A DNA stretch of 64,000 nucleotides from Nocardiopsis coralli (GCF_014892575.1 NZ_JADBGI010000016.1:1-64000), one strand, 5' to 3'. Shown: positions 16,015 through 25,939, counted from the stretch's first letter. Notes: a model not told the origin generated them from the sequence alone. Numbers and translations: made by a program.

Positions 16015-19000
16015 TCAGCCCCGCAGGGGCCGTTCCAGCACGTCGGAAGGTGTCGTGCCCGCGCCCCGTTCCAGCGCCTCCGCGAAGGGCCCCTCGCCGA
16101 GCTGGTCCGCGACCAGGGCCCGCACACGCCCCAGGTCCGCGCGTTCCAGCACGTTGGGTGCCGTACCCGCGCGCACACCCGCGGCCGCGCCCAGAGCCTC
16201 GGCCGCACGTACGGGGTCGCCGCCGAGCGCCTCGGTTCCGGCCCGCAGCTCCAGGGCCCGGGCCAGGACCGGCGCGGCGTCCGTGGCGGGCACCGTCGGG
16301 AGCAGGCCGCGCAGGGCGGTCGCGGCACGTTCGGGTTCCCCCTCGGCCAGAGCGAGGAAACCCTCCTCCAGACCGGTGAGGGGGCCGGCCCCGGACGTCG
16401 CGGCCACACCGGTCCAGCGGTCCAGGCACCGGCGGGCACGGACCAGGTCCCCGTCCCGGCGCGCCGCCATCGCCTCGGCCAGATCGGCGTAGCCCAGGCA
16501 GTAGGTGTCCACGAGCCCGTGCGCCTGTTCCCTGGCCCGCTGCAACAGGTCGGCGGCCCCGGTCTCCTCACCGTCACGGAGCATGCACACGGCCAGGCTC
16601 ACCCGCCACCAGCACACCTCGGTCGGCAGGCCCAGGTCCTCGCACAGCGCCAGCGCCCGCTCGGACACCGCCCGCGCCCGGCCGTACCGGCCCAGGACCT
16701 CGGCCTCGAGGTGGTCCACGGACAGACTCTGTGCCACGGCCCAGTCGTCGCCCAGACCTTCGAGGACCTCCCCGGCCCCGCGGCCGTCGGGCAGCCCTTC
16801 GGGCAGGGTGCCGTGCACCGACAGCCGCATCCAGTCGCGGTAGCAGACCGCGACCGCCGCCGACCAGTCCCTGCCGTGCTCGGCCAACGTGCCGATCGCC
16901 TCCGACAGATGGCGCTCGCCGGCCCCCTCGAGCCCCGCGGTGAAGAGGTTCAGACCGGCGAACCACTGGACCTCGGCGCGCTCCACCCGGGTCCGGGCCC
17001 CGAAGAGCGACAGCGCCCGATCGACCTGCGCCTCGGCCCGTTCGGGGTGCTCGTGCACCTCCAGCGCCACGGACAGGGCTTCGGCGCGGGCGAAACGGTC
17101 ATCGCGCGGGCCGGGCAGCGCGACCGCGGCCGCCAGGTCCTCGCCCACGTGCGCCATGCGCCCGGTGATCCACCGGTGCCAGAACGTTCCCAGCGTCAGC
17201 TCGACCGCGTGGGCGCCCTCCCCGTGCGACAGCGCCGTGTCCAGGGCCTGCGGCAGGTTCACGTGCTCGGTGTCCATCCGGCACAGCCACGCGCGCTGGT
17301 CGGGGCCGCGCAGGCCCGCGTCGGCCCGCCGAACCAGATCCGTGTAGTGGTTGAGATGGCGCCGCTCGGCCTCCTCGAGCTCGCCCGCCTCGGCGAGTTT
17401 CTCGGCCGCGTAGATCCGGATGGACTCCAGCAGGCCGAACCGCCGCTCGCGGCCCACGGGCTCCGAGGTGACCAGGCTCCGGTCGAGCAACCCGGTCAGC
17501 ACGTCCAGGACCGACGAGGCCGGAACCCCCTCGTCCCCGGCGCCGTCGGGGTCGGCACAGACCGCCTCCGCGGCCGCCAGGGAACAGTCGCCCCGGAACA
17601 CCGCCAGCCGCCGCAGGACCCTGTGCTCGGCGCCGTCCAGCAGGCGCCAGCTCCAGTCGATCATCGCCCTGAGCGTCTGCTGGCGGCGCGGGACCCGGCC
17701 GCCCGGGCGGGAGAGCAGGTTGAGCCGGTGGGCCAACCGGTCCGACAGCTCGTGCACCGACAGGGCGCGCACCCGGTTGGCGGCCAGCTCCATCGCCAGC
17801 GGCAGACCGTCGAGGGCACGGCAGATGCGTTCCACCACCGGTTCGGTCTCCGAGTCCAGGACAAAACCCGGGTCCACGGCGCGCGCACGCTCGGTGAAGA
17901 ACTGCACGGCCGGGCCGGGGCCGCCCTCGGCGGTGACGGTGAGCGGCCGCAGGTCGTACCGCTGCTCGTCCGGAAGGTTCAACGGCTCGCGGCCGGTGGC
18001 GAGCACCCGCACCCCGGCCACGCTCTCCAGGAGCCCCCCGACGAAGGCGGCGGCCTCCTCGACCACGTGCTCGCAGTTGTCCAGCACCAGCAGGGAGGGG
18101 CGCTCACCCAGCGCGTCCCCGAGGCGGTGCAGGCAGTCGTCGGGCACCGTGCGCACCGGGAGCCCGATCGCGGCCGCGACCAGATCGGTGACCCGGTAGG
18201 CCACCTCCCACGGCTCTGCCCCGGCCGCGAACCCGGGGGAGGGCGACAGCGCCGTCAGGTCGACGAACCACACACCCCGGGGGAAGTGCTCCCGTCGCGC
18301 GTGCGCCACGTGCACCGCCAGCCGGGTCTTGCCGACCCCGCCGATCCCCGTCAGCGTCAGCAGCCTCCCCCGGTCCAGGTAACAGCCGACCTCGAAGGCC
18401 TCCTCGGCACGGCCGATGATCGGCGAGATCTCGGACGGCAGCCTGCCCCGGGCGCTCTGCTCGGACCCCGGGGCGGGGCGCTCACCGGCCCCGGGGGCGG
18501 CGGCCAGTTCCGGGTCCTGCCGCAGGATCCGTTCGTGGAGTGCGCGCAACTGCGGCCCCGGGTCGGCCCCGAGCTCCTCGGCCAGGCGTTCGCGCAACGA
18601 CTCGAACAGCATCAGCGCGTCCCGCTGGCGTCCCGTCCGGTACAGGGCCGACATCAACGCACCGGTGAGCCGCTCCCGGGTGGGGTGCTCCTTCGCCGGT
18701 GCGCTCGCCAGCTCCACCGCGGCCTCGGGCTCACCCGACTCCGCCAGGGCCTCCGCCCGCTCCTCGAGCGCGCCCAACCGCGCGTCCTCCAGGGCGGCCA
18801 GGACGGGGGCGAGCCCGAGTTCGTCGGCCACGTCCGCGTACGCCCCACCCCGCCACAGCGCCAACGCCCCGCCCAACAGGTCGGCACGCTCGCGCGCCGA
18901 TCCCGCGGCGCGGGCGCGTTCCACCCGGTCCCGGAACCGTTCGGCGTCCACCGCCCCGGTCGGAAGGTCCAACCGGTAACCCGCCGGGGTGTGCACCAAC

Positions 19001-19251
19001 AGCCCCCGGCCGCCCTCCGCGGCCAGGTCCAGGGCGGAACGGAGCTGGGACAGCTTGGCCCGGAGCACACGCGTGGGGTGGGCGGCCCGGCCGTCGCCCC
19101 AGACCTGCTCGACCAGGGTGTCGGCGGGTACCGCCTCACCCTCCCGGGAGACGAGGAGGGCCAACAGCAGACGCACCTTGCGCTCGGGCACGGGCACCGG
19201 CTCACCGGCGTCGGTACTCAGCCGCACCGGCCCCAACACGTCAACGCGCAT
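16015..19251 (-). CDS. AfsR/SARP-type transcriptional regulator with BTAD, NB-ARC and TPR-like regions
   Basis: A 1078-residue regulator. Residues 1-95 form an OmpR-like winged helix (VLGPVRLS, RKVRLLLALL, VHTPAGYRLDL). Residues 97-245 form a bacterial transcriptional activation domain. A nucleotide switch follows with Walker A GIGGVGKTR at about 300 and LLVLDNCEHV as Walker B. The C-terminal half is helical and TPR-like. Such proteins sense a signal through the NTPase/TPR part and activate nearby operons. ATG 19251 is a clean start. It lies between two promoters with matching tandem boxes, the FMN reductase and the exporter, which are its likely targets. It may be autoregulated through a weaker box near 19301-19332. 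Confidence 0.9.
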   Translation of the reverse strand: MRVDVLGPVRLSTDAGEPVPVPERKVRLLLALLVSREGEAVPADTLVEQVWGDGRAAHPTRVLRAKLSQLRSALDLAAEGGRGLLVHTPAGYRLDLPTGAVDAERFRDRVERARAAGSARERADLLGGALALWRGGAYADVADELGLAPVLAALEDARLGALEERAEALAESGEPEAAVELASAPAKEHPTRERLTGALMSALYRTGRQRDALMLFESLRERLAEELGADPGPQLRALHERILRQDPELAAAPGAGERPAPGSEQSARGRLPSEISPIIGRAEEAFEVGCYLDRGRLLTLTGIGGVGKTRLAVHVAHARREHFPRGVWFVDLTALSPSPGFAAGAEPWEVAYRVTDLVAAAIGLPVRTVPDDCLHRLGDALGERPSLLVLDNCEHVVEEAAAFVGGLLESVAGVRVLATGREPLNLPDEQRYDLRPLTVTAEGGPGPAVQFFTERARAVDPGFVLDSETEPVVERICRALDGLPLAMELAANRVRALSVHELSDRLAHRLNLLSRPGGRVPRRQQTLRAMIDWSWRLLDGAEHRVLRRLAVFRGDCSLAAAEAVCADPDGAGDEGVPASSVLDVLTGLLDRSLVTSEPVGRERRFGLLESIRIYAAEKLAEAGELEEAERRHLNHYTDLVRRADAGLRGPDQRAWLCRMDTEHVNLPQALDTALSHGEGAHAVELTLGTFWHRWITGRMAHVGEDLAAAVALPGPRDDRFARAEALSVALEVHEHPERAEAQVDRALSLFGARTRVERAEVQWFAGLNLFTAGLEGAGERHLSEAIGTLAEHGRDWSAAVAVCYRDWMRLSVHGTLPEGLPDGRGAGEVLEGLGDDWAVAQSLSVDHLEAEVLGRYGRARAVSERALALCEDLGLPTEVCWWRVSLAVCMLRDGEETGAADLLQRAREQAHGLVDTYCLGYADLAEAMAARRDGDLVRARRCLDRWTGVAATSGAGPLTGLEEGFLALAEGEPERAATALRGLLPTVPATDAAPVLARALELRAGTEALGGDPVRAAEALGAAAGVRAGTAPNVLERADLGRVRALVADQLGEGPFAEALERGAGTTPSDVLERPLRG

Positions 19252-19347
19252 GGCCTCATCGTCGCACGGCCCCGACCCGGGGTGTCCAGGGAGAACCGGA
19301 CCCCGGAAACCGTGCGTGCGGGCGGGTTCCGGTCCTCGCCCAGGCCA

Positions 19348-19379
19348 CCGGAACCCCGGGGGAGCCCTTCCGGAACCCG
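19348..19379 (+). promoter_or_regulatory. SARP-type tandem box, exporter promoter
   Basis: CCGGAACCCC at 19348 and CCGGAACCCG at 19370 are 22 bp apart. The gap to the ATG at 19438 is 58 bp, the same as at the reductase gene. The first 16 bases, CCGGAACCCCGGGGGA, are identical in both boxes. Confidence 0.7.
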
Positions 19380-19437
19380 CACCGGCCACAGTCACCCCAT
19401 GGACCGCGGACGACGATCCGGAAGGGAAACCGCGACC

Positions 19438-20961
19438 ATGCACACCGCGCACACCACCGAACGGGCCGGGCCCTGGGCCTGGGCGGGGTTGGCCGCCATG
19501 TCCCTGCCGATCTTCATGCTGGCCACCGACATGACGGTGCTCTTCCTGGCCCTGCCCTCGCTCAGCGCCGACCTCGCGCCCACCGGGGCCCAACAGCTGT
19601 GGATCCTGCACATCGGCGAGTTCCTGTCGGCCGCCAGCGTGATCACGTTCGGGCTCCTGACCAACCGTCTGGGCCGCCGCCGGCTCCTGCTGGCCGCCGT
19701 CCTCGTCTACGGGGCGGCCTCGCTCCTGGCCGCCTTCGCCGCCACCGCAGAGATGCTCATCGTCGCGCGGGCCCTCCTGGGCATCGCCGGCGCCGCCTTC
19801 ACCCCCGCGGGGCTCGCGCTGCTGCGCATGATGTTCCGCTCCACACGCGAATTCTCCGTCGCCTTCGCCGTCTTCATGGCGGCCTTCACCGGCGGTGCCG
19901 CCGCAGGCCCTCCCCTGGGCGGGCTGCTGCTCGAGCACTTCTGGTGGGGTTCGGTCTTCCTGGTCAACGTGCCGGCGGCCCTCGCGCTCCTGCTGGCCGG
20001 CCCGATCCTGCTCCCGCGCGACCGCCCCGACCCGTCGGTGCGCGTGGACCTGGTCAGCGTCGTGCTGTCCATCGCGATGGTCATGGCCCTGGTCCACGGC
20101 CTGCAGGAGACCGCCGACAGCGGTTTTGCGCCCCTGCCCGCGCTCTCGACCCTGACCGGGGCCGTGCTGGTCGTGTTCTTCCTGCGACGGCAGGCACGCA
20201 GCGCACATCCCCTGGTGCCGCTGAGCCTGTTCACCCCGAAGGTGTTCCGTGTGCTGGTGGTCGTCCTCTTCGCCGCCTCGGTGGGGATGGGAGCGACCGA
20301 CATGTTCGTCACCCAGCTCCTGCAAGTGGTCGTGGGGATGAGCGCCCTGCAGGTGGGCCTGCTCATGCTCGGCCCCGCCGCCGGCGGCATCCTGGGCACC
20401 CTCCTGACCCCGGTCGTGCAGCGCCTGGTCAGCCCGGCACCCGCCCTCGCCGGCACGCTCGTCCTCATGGGGCTCAGCGCGCTGGCGGCCGTGGCGCCGC
20501 TCGGGGTGCACGACCCCATCGGCCTGGTCGCGGCCATCACGGTCATGACGGTGTCCGGGTCGGTCTTCATGACCACGGCCTCGCAGCTGCTCATCACCTC
20601 CGCACCCGAGGAGCACACCGGGTCGGCCACCGCGGTCCAGGACGTCTTCGCCGGCCTGGGCAACGCCGCCGGGATGGCCTTCATCGGGAGCCTCGGTATC
20701 GCCGTCTACCGGGCCGTGCTGGAGACCGGCGCGCCCGCCGGGCTCGACCCCGCCGACGCCGAGTCGGCCCAGGGGAGCGTCGGTGCCGCCGCGGCCGTCG
20801 CCGAACGCCTCGGCGGGGAGGCGGGCCAGGCCCTCATGGAGGCGGTGCGCCCGGCCTTCACCCTCGCCACCCAGACCACCTTCGTGGCCGCCGGCCTCAC
20901 CGGGGCGGCCCTCGCCGTCGTCGTGGCGCTACGCCTGCGCGGCACCGAGTACACGCACTGA
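19438..20961 (+). CDS. MFS drug exporter, DHA2 (14-TM) family
   Basis: A 507-residue membrane protein with about 14 helices. It shows motif A-like NRLGRRRLLL, motif C-type GxxxGPxxGG in FTGGAAAGPPLGGLLLEHFWW, and LVNVPAALALLL typical of DHA2 efflux pumps such as QacA/EmrB relatives. It should expel a hydrophobic or cationic toxic compound with proton antiport. ATG 19438 follows GGAAGGGA. An ATG at 19399 is possible but less likely. It is divergent from the SARP regulator, behind a tandem box, and followed after 25 bp by the N-acetyltransferase gene, forming a two-gene operon. Confidence 0.9.
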   Translation: MHTAHTTERAGPWAWAGLAAMSLPIFMLATDMTVLFLALPSLSADLAPTGAQQLWILHIGEFLSAASVITFGLLTNRLGRRRLLLAAVLVYGAASLLAAFAATAEMLIVARALLGIAGAAFTPAGLALLRMMFRSTREFSVAFAVFMAAFTGGAAAGPPLGGLLLEHFWWGSVFLVNVPAALALLLAGPILLPRDRPDPSVRVDLVSVVLSIAMVMALVHGLQETADSGFAPLPALSTLTGAVLVVFFLRRQARSAHPLVPLSLFTPKVFRVLVVVLFAASVGMGATDMFVTQLLQVVVGMSALQVGLLMLGPAAGGILGTLLTPVVQRLVSPAPALAGTLVLMGLSALAAVAPLGVHDPIGLVAAITVMTVSGSVFMTTASQLLITSAPEEHTGSATAVQDVFAGLGNAAGMAFIGSLGIAVYRAVLETGAPAGLDPADAESAQGSVGAAAAVAERLGGEAGQALMEAVRPAFTLATQTTFVAAGLTGAALAVVVALRLRGTEYTH

Positions 20962-20986
20962 CCGCATCCACGGGAAGGAACCGATC

Positions 20987-21892
20987 ATGACGCACCAGGA
21001 CCGCTGGAACACGGCTGAACTGGACCTGCAGGCCTACCTGGACCGCCTGGGTGTGGACGCGCGCACCCCCGACCGCGCGACCCTCGACCGCCTGCACGAG
21101 GCCCACGTCCGCGCCTTCACCTTCGACAACATCGACGTGCTGCTGGGGGAGGGGCCGCGCACCGACCTCGCCTCGGTGGGCCGCAAGTTCCTCGAACAGG
21201 GGCGCGGCGGGTACTGCTTCGAGCACGGCACCCTGCTCGCCGCCGCCCTGGAACGCCTCGGTTACGAGGTGCGGCGCCGGCTGGGGCGGGTCGGGGACCC
21301 CGGCGAGGCGCCGCGGGCCCACATGGTCGTCGAGGTCCTGCTGGACGGGCGGCGGCTGCTGGCCGACCCGGGTTACGGATCCGGGCTGCTGCGGACGATC
21401 GAACTGCGCGACGGGGCGCAGGACACCTACGCCGGCACGACCCACCGCGTGCGCCGCGTCGTCGAGGAGGGCACGGTCTCCTGGGAGCTGCAGCGGTGGA
21501 CGCGCGGGACGTGGGAACGCCAGCACACCACCGACGAACTCCTCGTACGCCCCGCCGACGTGGACATGGGGAACCACTACGTGAGCGGCCACCCCGACTC
21601 GTCGTTCCGGTCCATGCTGATCGTGGCCGGCCATCCCGGCGACGGCAGCCACGTGACCCTGACCCACGGGACCGTCACCGTACGGCGGCCGGGCGCCGAG
21701 ACCGCCAAACGGGACCTGGAGGAGGGCGAACTCGGCGTGTGGCTGGACCGCCTCGGTGTGCCCCGGGACCGGCACGAGCGGCTGCACGCCGCCGTCGCCG
21801 GACTGTCCTCTCCGCAGGAGGCCCCGGAGACCCGGCAGGAGCCCGGAGAACCGGAGACCGGGCAGGACACCGGGGAGACGGTGCCGGGCTGA
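20987..21892 (+). CDS. nat: Arylamine N-acetyltransferase
   Basis: A 301-residue NAT. The catalytic triad is complete: Cys77 in GGYCFEH, His112 in RAHMVVEV and Asp127 in LADPGYGSG. The enzyme moves an acetyl group from acetyl-CoA to the amino group of arylamines or arylhydrazines, in the cytoplasm. ATG 20987 follows GGGAAGGAACC. A C-terminal tail rich in Glu, Gly and Pro goes beyond the usual length of about 275-280 residues and is probably disordered. It is co-transcribed with the exporter, suggesting that arylamines are acetylated and then pumped out, or that the pair acts on an amine drug. Confidence 0.93.
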   Translation: MTHQDRWNTAELDLQAYLDRLGVDARTPDRATLDRLHEAHVRAFTFDNIDVLLGEGPRTDLASVGRKFLEQGRGGYCFEHGTLLAAALERLGYEVRRRLGRVGDPGEAPRAHMVVEVLLDGRRLLADPGYGSGLLRTIELRDGAQDTYAGTTHRVRRVVEEGTVSWELQRWTRGTWERQHTTDELLVRPADVDMGNHYVSGHPDSSFRSMLIVAGHPGDGSHVTLTHGTVTVRRPGAETAKRDLEEGELGVWLDRLGVPRDRHERLHAAVAGLSSPQEAPETRQEPGEPETGQDTGETVPG

Positions 21893-21910
21893 GCCGCCGG
21901 ACACAAGAAA

Positions 21911-21948
21911 CGGCCCCGTGGGGACCTGAACCACCCCCCACGGGGCCG
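21911..21948. terminator. Terminator between nat and the des operon
   Basis: CGGCCCCGTGGGG (21911-21923) pairs perfectly with CCCCACGGGGCCG (21936-21948), a 13-bp stem with a 12-base loop. It is flanked by two convergent genes, so it probably works in both directions. Confidence 0.85.
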
Positions 21949-21990
21949 CGACCCGGGCCCGTCGCCGTTGACGGGCCCCTCCCAGCGCGC

Positions 21991-23871
21991 CTACCGGGAC
22001 ACGTCGCCCGGACGGAACCGGGCGAGCGGGTTCTCCAGGGTGCCGACCAGCTGCAGGGCCCCGGCCGGGTCCTGCAGGTCCACCATCTGCTTGTTGTTGC
22101 GCAGCTGCAGGCGGTTCAGGCACGACAGCGCGAACTCGTCCACGAACAGAGAATCGCGCTCGAACTTGTCCGCCAGCTGCGGCACCGACGCCTGGTAGTC
22201 GGTCACGCACGCCGCGACCGTCGCCCAGAACTCCTGCTCGCTCACCAGGTCCTCGTCGGCGAGGATCCCGTTCAGGAACCGCAGGAAGCAGTCGAAGACG
22301 TCCGTGAACAGCGACAGCAACCGCATGTCCTCGGGCACCTCCGCCCGGATCCGCTCCACGGCCTCCGGCAGCTCGGCGTCCTCGCTCATCACCGCGATCT
22401 CCTCGGCGATGTCCTTGAGCAGCACCCGCTGCGGCACCCCGTCGCGCAGCACCAGGATGACGTTCTCACCGTGCGGCATGAAGACCAGGTCGTGTGCGTA
22501 GTAGGAGTGCAGCAGCGGCACCAGGTACGCGTCCAGGTACCTGCGCAGCCAGTCGGTCGGCGCCAGGCCCGACTCCGCGATGAACTCGGCCGCGAGCGGG
22601 CGGCCGTCGGCGTCGGTGTGCAGCAGCGACGCCATCGTCGCCACCCGCTCGCCCGACGCCAGACGCGGCACCGGGCTCTCGCGCCAGAGCCCCGCCAGCA
22701 TCTTCAGGTACGGCGAACCCTTCGTCGCGGCCCGCGCGTAGTGGTCGGTGCGGTACCCGACGGCGGCCCGCTCGCGCAGGATCTCCACCTCGGTCGAGGC
22801 CAGGATCGGGTCGCCGGCGACCAGCTCGGTCAGCCAGTCGTTGATGGCGGGCGTGGCCTCCATGTACTCCGACGACAGCCCGCGCAGGAACCCCATGTTC
22901 AGCACCGACAGCGCCGTCTTGACGTAGTGCCGCTCGGGCGCGGAGGTGTTGAAGAAGGTCCGGATCGACTGCTGGGCCCGGTACTCGTCCGGGGCGTACC
23001 CCAGGCACACCAGGTCGCGGCGGGCCACGTCCGCGGCGAAGGTGACCGAGATCCGGTTCCACCACTGCCACGGGTGCACCGGGATCAGGTGGTAGTCGGC
23101 CGGGTCCAGCCCCAGGTCACGCAGTTGCGCGTCGAAGGAGGACAGCACCTGCGGTCCCAGCTCGGCGACCAGCAGCCGCTCGCGGTCCAGGTCCTCCGAG
23201 CACGTGAAGGTCGTCAGCGCACGGCGCGCCGCCACCCACACCAGGCGCACCGGAGCGGCGGTCTCGGGCGCGAACGCCTGGTACTCGCCGGCGCCGAAGC
23301 CCAGCCGCCCGTTGTTGGCCACGAAGCACGGGTGGCCCTCGGTCATCCCGGCCTCGATCGCCTGGAACCCGGCCCGGGCCAGCTCGGGGGAGCCCAGCTG
23401 CCCGTCGGCCATCCGGTACACGCTTCCGGCCAGGGTGCTGCTGATCTCCTCCAGGTAGACCGGCAGCACCTCCTCGCTGAGGCCGAGCGTGTCCCGCAGA
23501 TCGAGCATGAAGTCGAGGGCGTCCACCGCAAGGGCCTCGCCACCGCGGCGGACCCGCTCGATGCTGTCGGCGTCGACGATCCAGTGGTCCAGCGCCCGGA
23601 CCCGGGCCGTGAACCGGTACTCGATGCCGCCGTCGTCGCTCTTCAGCGTGTACCGGCCCTCACCGGCGGCTTCCGGCCGCAGCAGCCGCTCGTGCGTGAA
23701 CTCCGCCAGGGCCTTGCGCACCAGCAGCCGGTTGGCGCGCCCCCACAGCTCGGGGTCCAGGTGCGCGGTCGCGTCCTGGGGTGCGGCGCCGTAGGGGCCG
23801 ACTGCGGCCGTGCGCGGGTCGTCCGCGCCGAGGCCGGCCGGGTCGTGTTCGTCGTGGGTGCTGACGCTCAT
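21991..23871 (-). CDS. desD: Desferrioxamine synthetase, IucA/IucC (NIS synthetase) family
   Basis: A 626-residue NRPS-independent siderophore synthetase. Family motifs are GHPCFVANNGRLGFG, HPWQWWN, LNMGFLRGLS, the late MPHGENVILVLRDG and the C-terminal FerroIucA/FhuF-type region. It uses ATP to join N-hydroxy-N-succinyl- or acetyl-cadaverine units and close the ring to desferrioxamine. The start overlaps the desC stop (ATGA). It is the last gene of desABCD and ends ahead of a terminator shared with nat. Length is as expected. Confidence 0.94.
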   Translation of the reverse strand: MSVSTHDEHDPAGLGADDPRTAAVGPYGAAPQDATAHLDPELWGRANRLLVRKALAEFTHERLLRPEAAGEGRYTLKSDDGGIEYRFTARVRALDHWIVDADSIERVRRGGEALAVDALDFMLDLRDTLGLSEEVLPVYLEEISSTLAGSVYRMADGQLGSPELARAGFQAIEAGMTEGHPCFVANNGRLGFGAGEYQAFAPETAAPVRLVWVAARRALTTFTCSEDLDRERLLVAELGPQVLSSFDAQLRDLGLDPADYHLIPVHPWQWWNRISVTFAADVARRDLVCLGYAPDEYRAQQSIRTFFNTSAPERHYVKTALSVLNMGFLRGLSSEYMEATPAINDWLTELVAGDPILASTEVEILRERAAVGYRTDHYARAATKGSPYLKMLAGLWRESPVPRLASGERVATMASLLHTDADGRPLAAEFIAESGLAPTDWLRRYLDAYLVPLLHSYYAHDLVFMPHGENVILVLRDGVPQRVLLKDIAEEIAVMSEDAELPEAVERIRAEVPEDMRLLSLFTDVFDCFLRFLNGILADEDLVSEQEFWATVAACVTDYQASVPQLADKFERDSLFVDEFALSCLNRLQLRNNKQMVDLQDPAGALQLVGTLENPLARFRPGDVSR

Positions 23872-24482
23872 CGCCGCTCCCCTCCCGTCGTCGTGTCGGT
23901 CGCGGTGGCCTCCGCGAACTGTTCCCGGCTGCAGAAGCTGAGGTAGGCGTCCTTGTCCATCTCGCTCAGGAACACCGTGCGGTCGACGTGGAACCCCATC
24001 GCCGCGTTCAGCTCGTGCACGGGCCCGTTGCGCACGTCCGGCTCCACCACGACCCGGTCGGCGGAGGGGTCGGTGAAGACCAGCTCCATGACCGTGGTGA
24101 TGACCGAGCGCGTGAACCCGGAGACCGGGCTGTCGGTCGGTGCGACCAGGAAGTGCATGCCCACGTCGCCCGAGCGCACCGTGTAGGCGTCCTTGAGCTC
24201 GGTGTGGGCGGGGTCGTACAGCTCCACGAGGAACCGGGACTCGCCCTCCCACTCGCCGATGTAGGCGTGCTCGTGCTCGGAGGCGGCGGTGGTCCGGAAC
24301 ATCCGGTCGACGTCCTCCTCACTCGCCCCGTTCATCAGCCAGAACGACGACTTGGGGTGGGTCAGCCACCGGTGCAGCAGCGGCACGTCGGTGTCGGGGT
24401 CGACGGGGCGGACGGTGAACCGGCCCAGGTGGGGGTCGTCCCGGGTGAACACCGCGGCGCCGTCGTGCGTGGTCTCGCTCAT
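23868..24482 (-). CDS. desC: Hydroxylamine N-acyltransferase (GNAT), desferrioxamine pathway
   Basis: A 204-residue protein of the AlcB/IucB-like GNAT family. It shows [31 protein letters not shown] at the start, then [17 protein letters not shown] and [22 protein letters not shown], the acyl-CoA-binding region. It should acylate N-hydroxycadaverine with succinyl-CoA or acetyl-CoA. The gene overlaps both neighbours by four bases (ATGA at each end), so it is locked in the des operon. Confidence 0.92.
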   Translation of the reverse strand: MSETTHDGAAVFTRDDPHLGRFTVRPVDPDTDVPLLHRWLTHPKSSFWLMNGASEEDVDRMFRTTAASEHEHAYIGEWEGESRFLVELYDPAHTELKDAYTVRSGDVGMHFLVAPTDSPVSGFTRSVITTVMELVFTDPSADRVVVEPDVRNGPVHELNAAMGFHVDRTVFLSEMDKDAYLSFCSREQFAEATATDTTTGGERR

Positions 24483-25939
24483 CGGTTCGAGGCCTCCAGA
24501 GGAGCGTCGTCGGCGGGCAGCGGGGTCAGGTCCTCGCCCTCCCAGGTCCCGGCGCCGGAACTGCCGGGTGCACCGAACTCCTGGAAGGCGATGGACCGCT
24601 CCACCGTGTACGGCTCGCGCCCGAGCATCCCCCGCAGGATGCAGGAGTTGCGGTAGGCGCCCATTCCCAGGTCGGGGGAGACGAAGCCGTGCGTGTGCAG
24701 TTCCGCGTTCTGCACGTAGACCGCACCGGCCCCGCCGTCGCCCGCGCCCTCTGCGGAAGGCCCGCCCTCGTGCGCGGCCAGGTCCACCCGGTAGTCGCGG
24801 CGCACCGCGAACCGTCCCGGGCCGTCCCAGGCCAGGCGGTCGGCGATCGGCTCCAGGAAGTCGGGGACCTGGTACCGGTAGCCGGTGGCGAGCACGAGCC
24901 CCTCGGTCTGCAAGGCGAAGTCGCGCTCCTGATCGGAGTTGCGCAGCTCCAGCCGGTACGCCTGCTCGTCGTGGTCCACCCCGGTGACCTCGGTGTTGGT
25001 CATCAGGCGCACACGCGGGGCCGCGACCCGGCTCTTCTGGTACAGCAGGTCGTAGATCGCGTCGATGACGTCGGAGTCGATGCCCTTGTACAGGTTCTTC
25101 TGGGAGGCGACCAGCTCCTCGCGCTTGTGCTCGGGCAGCGAGTAGAAGTGGTCGGCGTACTCCGGCGAGGTCATCTCCAGCGTGAGCTTGGTGTACTCCA
25201 GCGGGAAGAACCGCGGCGAACGGGTGACCCAGTTCAGCCGGTAGCCGTGGGTGTCGGCCTCCTGCAGCAGGTCGTAGAAGATCTCCGCGGCGCTCTGGCC
25301 GCTGCCCACGACGGTGATGCTGTCCTTCTTCTGCAGGTCCTGTTTGGCGTACAGGTACCCGGAGCTGTGCACCGCGTCGCCCGGCAGGTCGCGGCAGGCC
25401 GGCGGCACGTACGGCGGGGTTCCGGTGCCCAGCACCAGGCGGCGGGCCAGGTCCGTGTGCGTGCGCCCCGTGGCCGTCTCCGTGCTGCGCACGGTGTAGA
25501 GCGCGCGCCCGTCGTCGAACTCCACCGACTCGACCCGTCGGCCGAACCGGACGTTGTCGCCGACCCCGCGAGAGACCCAGCGGCAGTAGTCGTTGAACTC
25601 CGCGCGCAGGGGATAGAAGCGCTCGCGGATGTAGAAGGGGTAGAGCCGCCCGTTCTCCTTGAGGAAGTTCAGGAACGAGAACGGCGAGGTGGGGTCGGCC
25701 AGGGTGACCAGGTCCGACATGAACGGGGTCTGGAGTTCGGCGTCCTCCAGCATCATGCCGCTGTGCCAGTCGAACTCGGGCTTCTGGTCGAGGAACAGCC
25801 CGTCGAGCTCGGCGACGGGGTCGCTCAGGGCGGCCAGGCCCAGGTTGAAGGGGCCCACGCCGATCGCGGCGAAGTCGTACACCTTCTGCGCGGTGTCGGC
25901 AGTATCGGGGGTATCGGGGGTGCGGGGGCTGTCACTCAC
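24479..25939 (-). CDS. desB: Cadaverine/L-lysine N6-hydroxylase (flavin monooxygenase)
   Basis: A 486-residue FAD- and NADPH-dependent N-hydroxylase. FAD motif [12 protein letters not shown] lies near residue 30, the NADPH motif [12 protein letters not shown] follows, and ATGYRYQVP is the late family signature. It should hydroxylate the terminal amine of cadaverine, creating the hydroxamate nitrogen. The start is GTG 25939, overlapping the desA stop (GTGA). About 18 N-terminal residues with Thr/Asp/Pro repeats precede the conserved domain. Second gene of desABCD. Confidence 0.94.
   Translation of the reverse strand: MSDSPRTPDTPDTADTAQKVYDFAAIGVGPFNLGLAALSDPVAELDGLFLDQKPEFDWHSGMMLEDAELQTPFMSDLVTLADPTSPFSFLNFLKENGRLYPFYIRERFYPLRAEFNDYCRWVSRGVGDNVRFGRRVESVEFDDGRALYTVRSTETATGRTHTDLARRLVLGTGTPPYVPPACRDLPGDAVHSSGYLYAKQDLQKKDSITVVGSGQSAAEIFYDLLQEADTHGYRLNWVTRSPRFFPLEYTKLTLEMTSPEYADHFYSLPEHKREELVASQKNLYKGIDSDVIDAIYDLLYQKSRVAAPRVRLMTNTEVTGVDHDEQAYRLELRNSDQERDFALQTEGLVLATGYRYQVPDFLEPIADRLAWDGPGRFAVRRDYRVDLAAHEGGPSAEGAGDGGAGAVYVQNAELHTHGFVSPDLGMGAYRNSCILRGMLGREPYTVERSIAFQEFGAPGSSGAGTWEGEDLTPLPADDAPLEASNR

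Noticed and set aside
15886..19437. Very long plus-strand open frame opposite the SARP regulator
   Set aside because: It is the antisense frame of a clear regulator gene; only the downstream part from 19438 is a real transporter.
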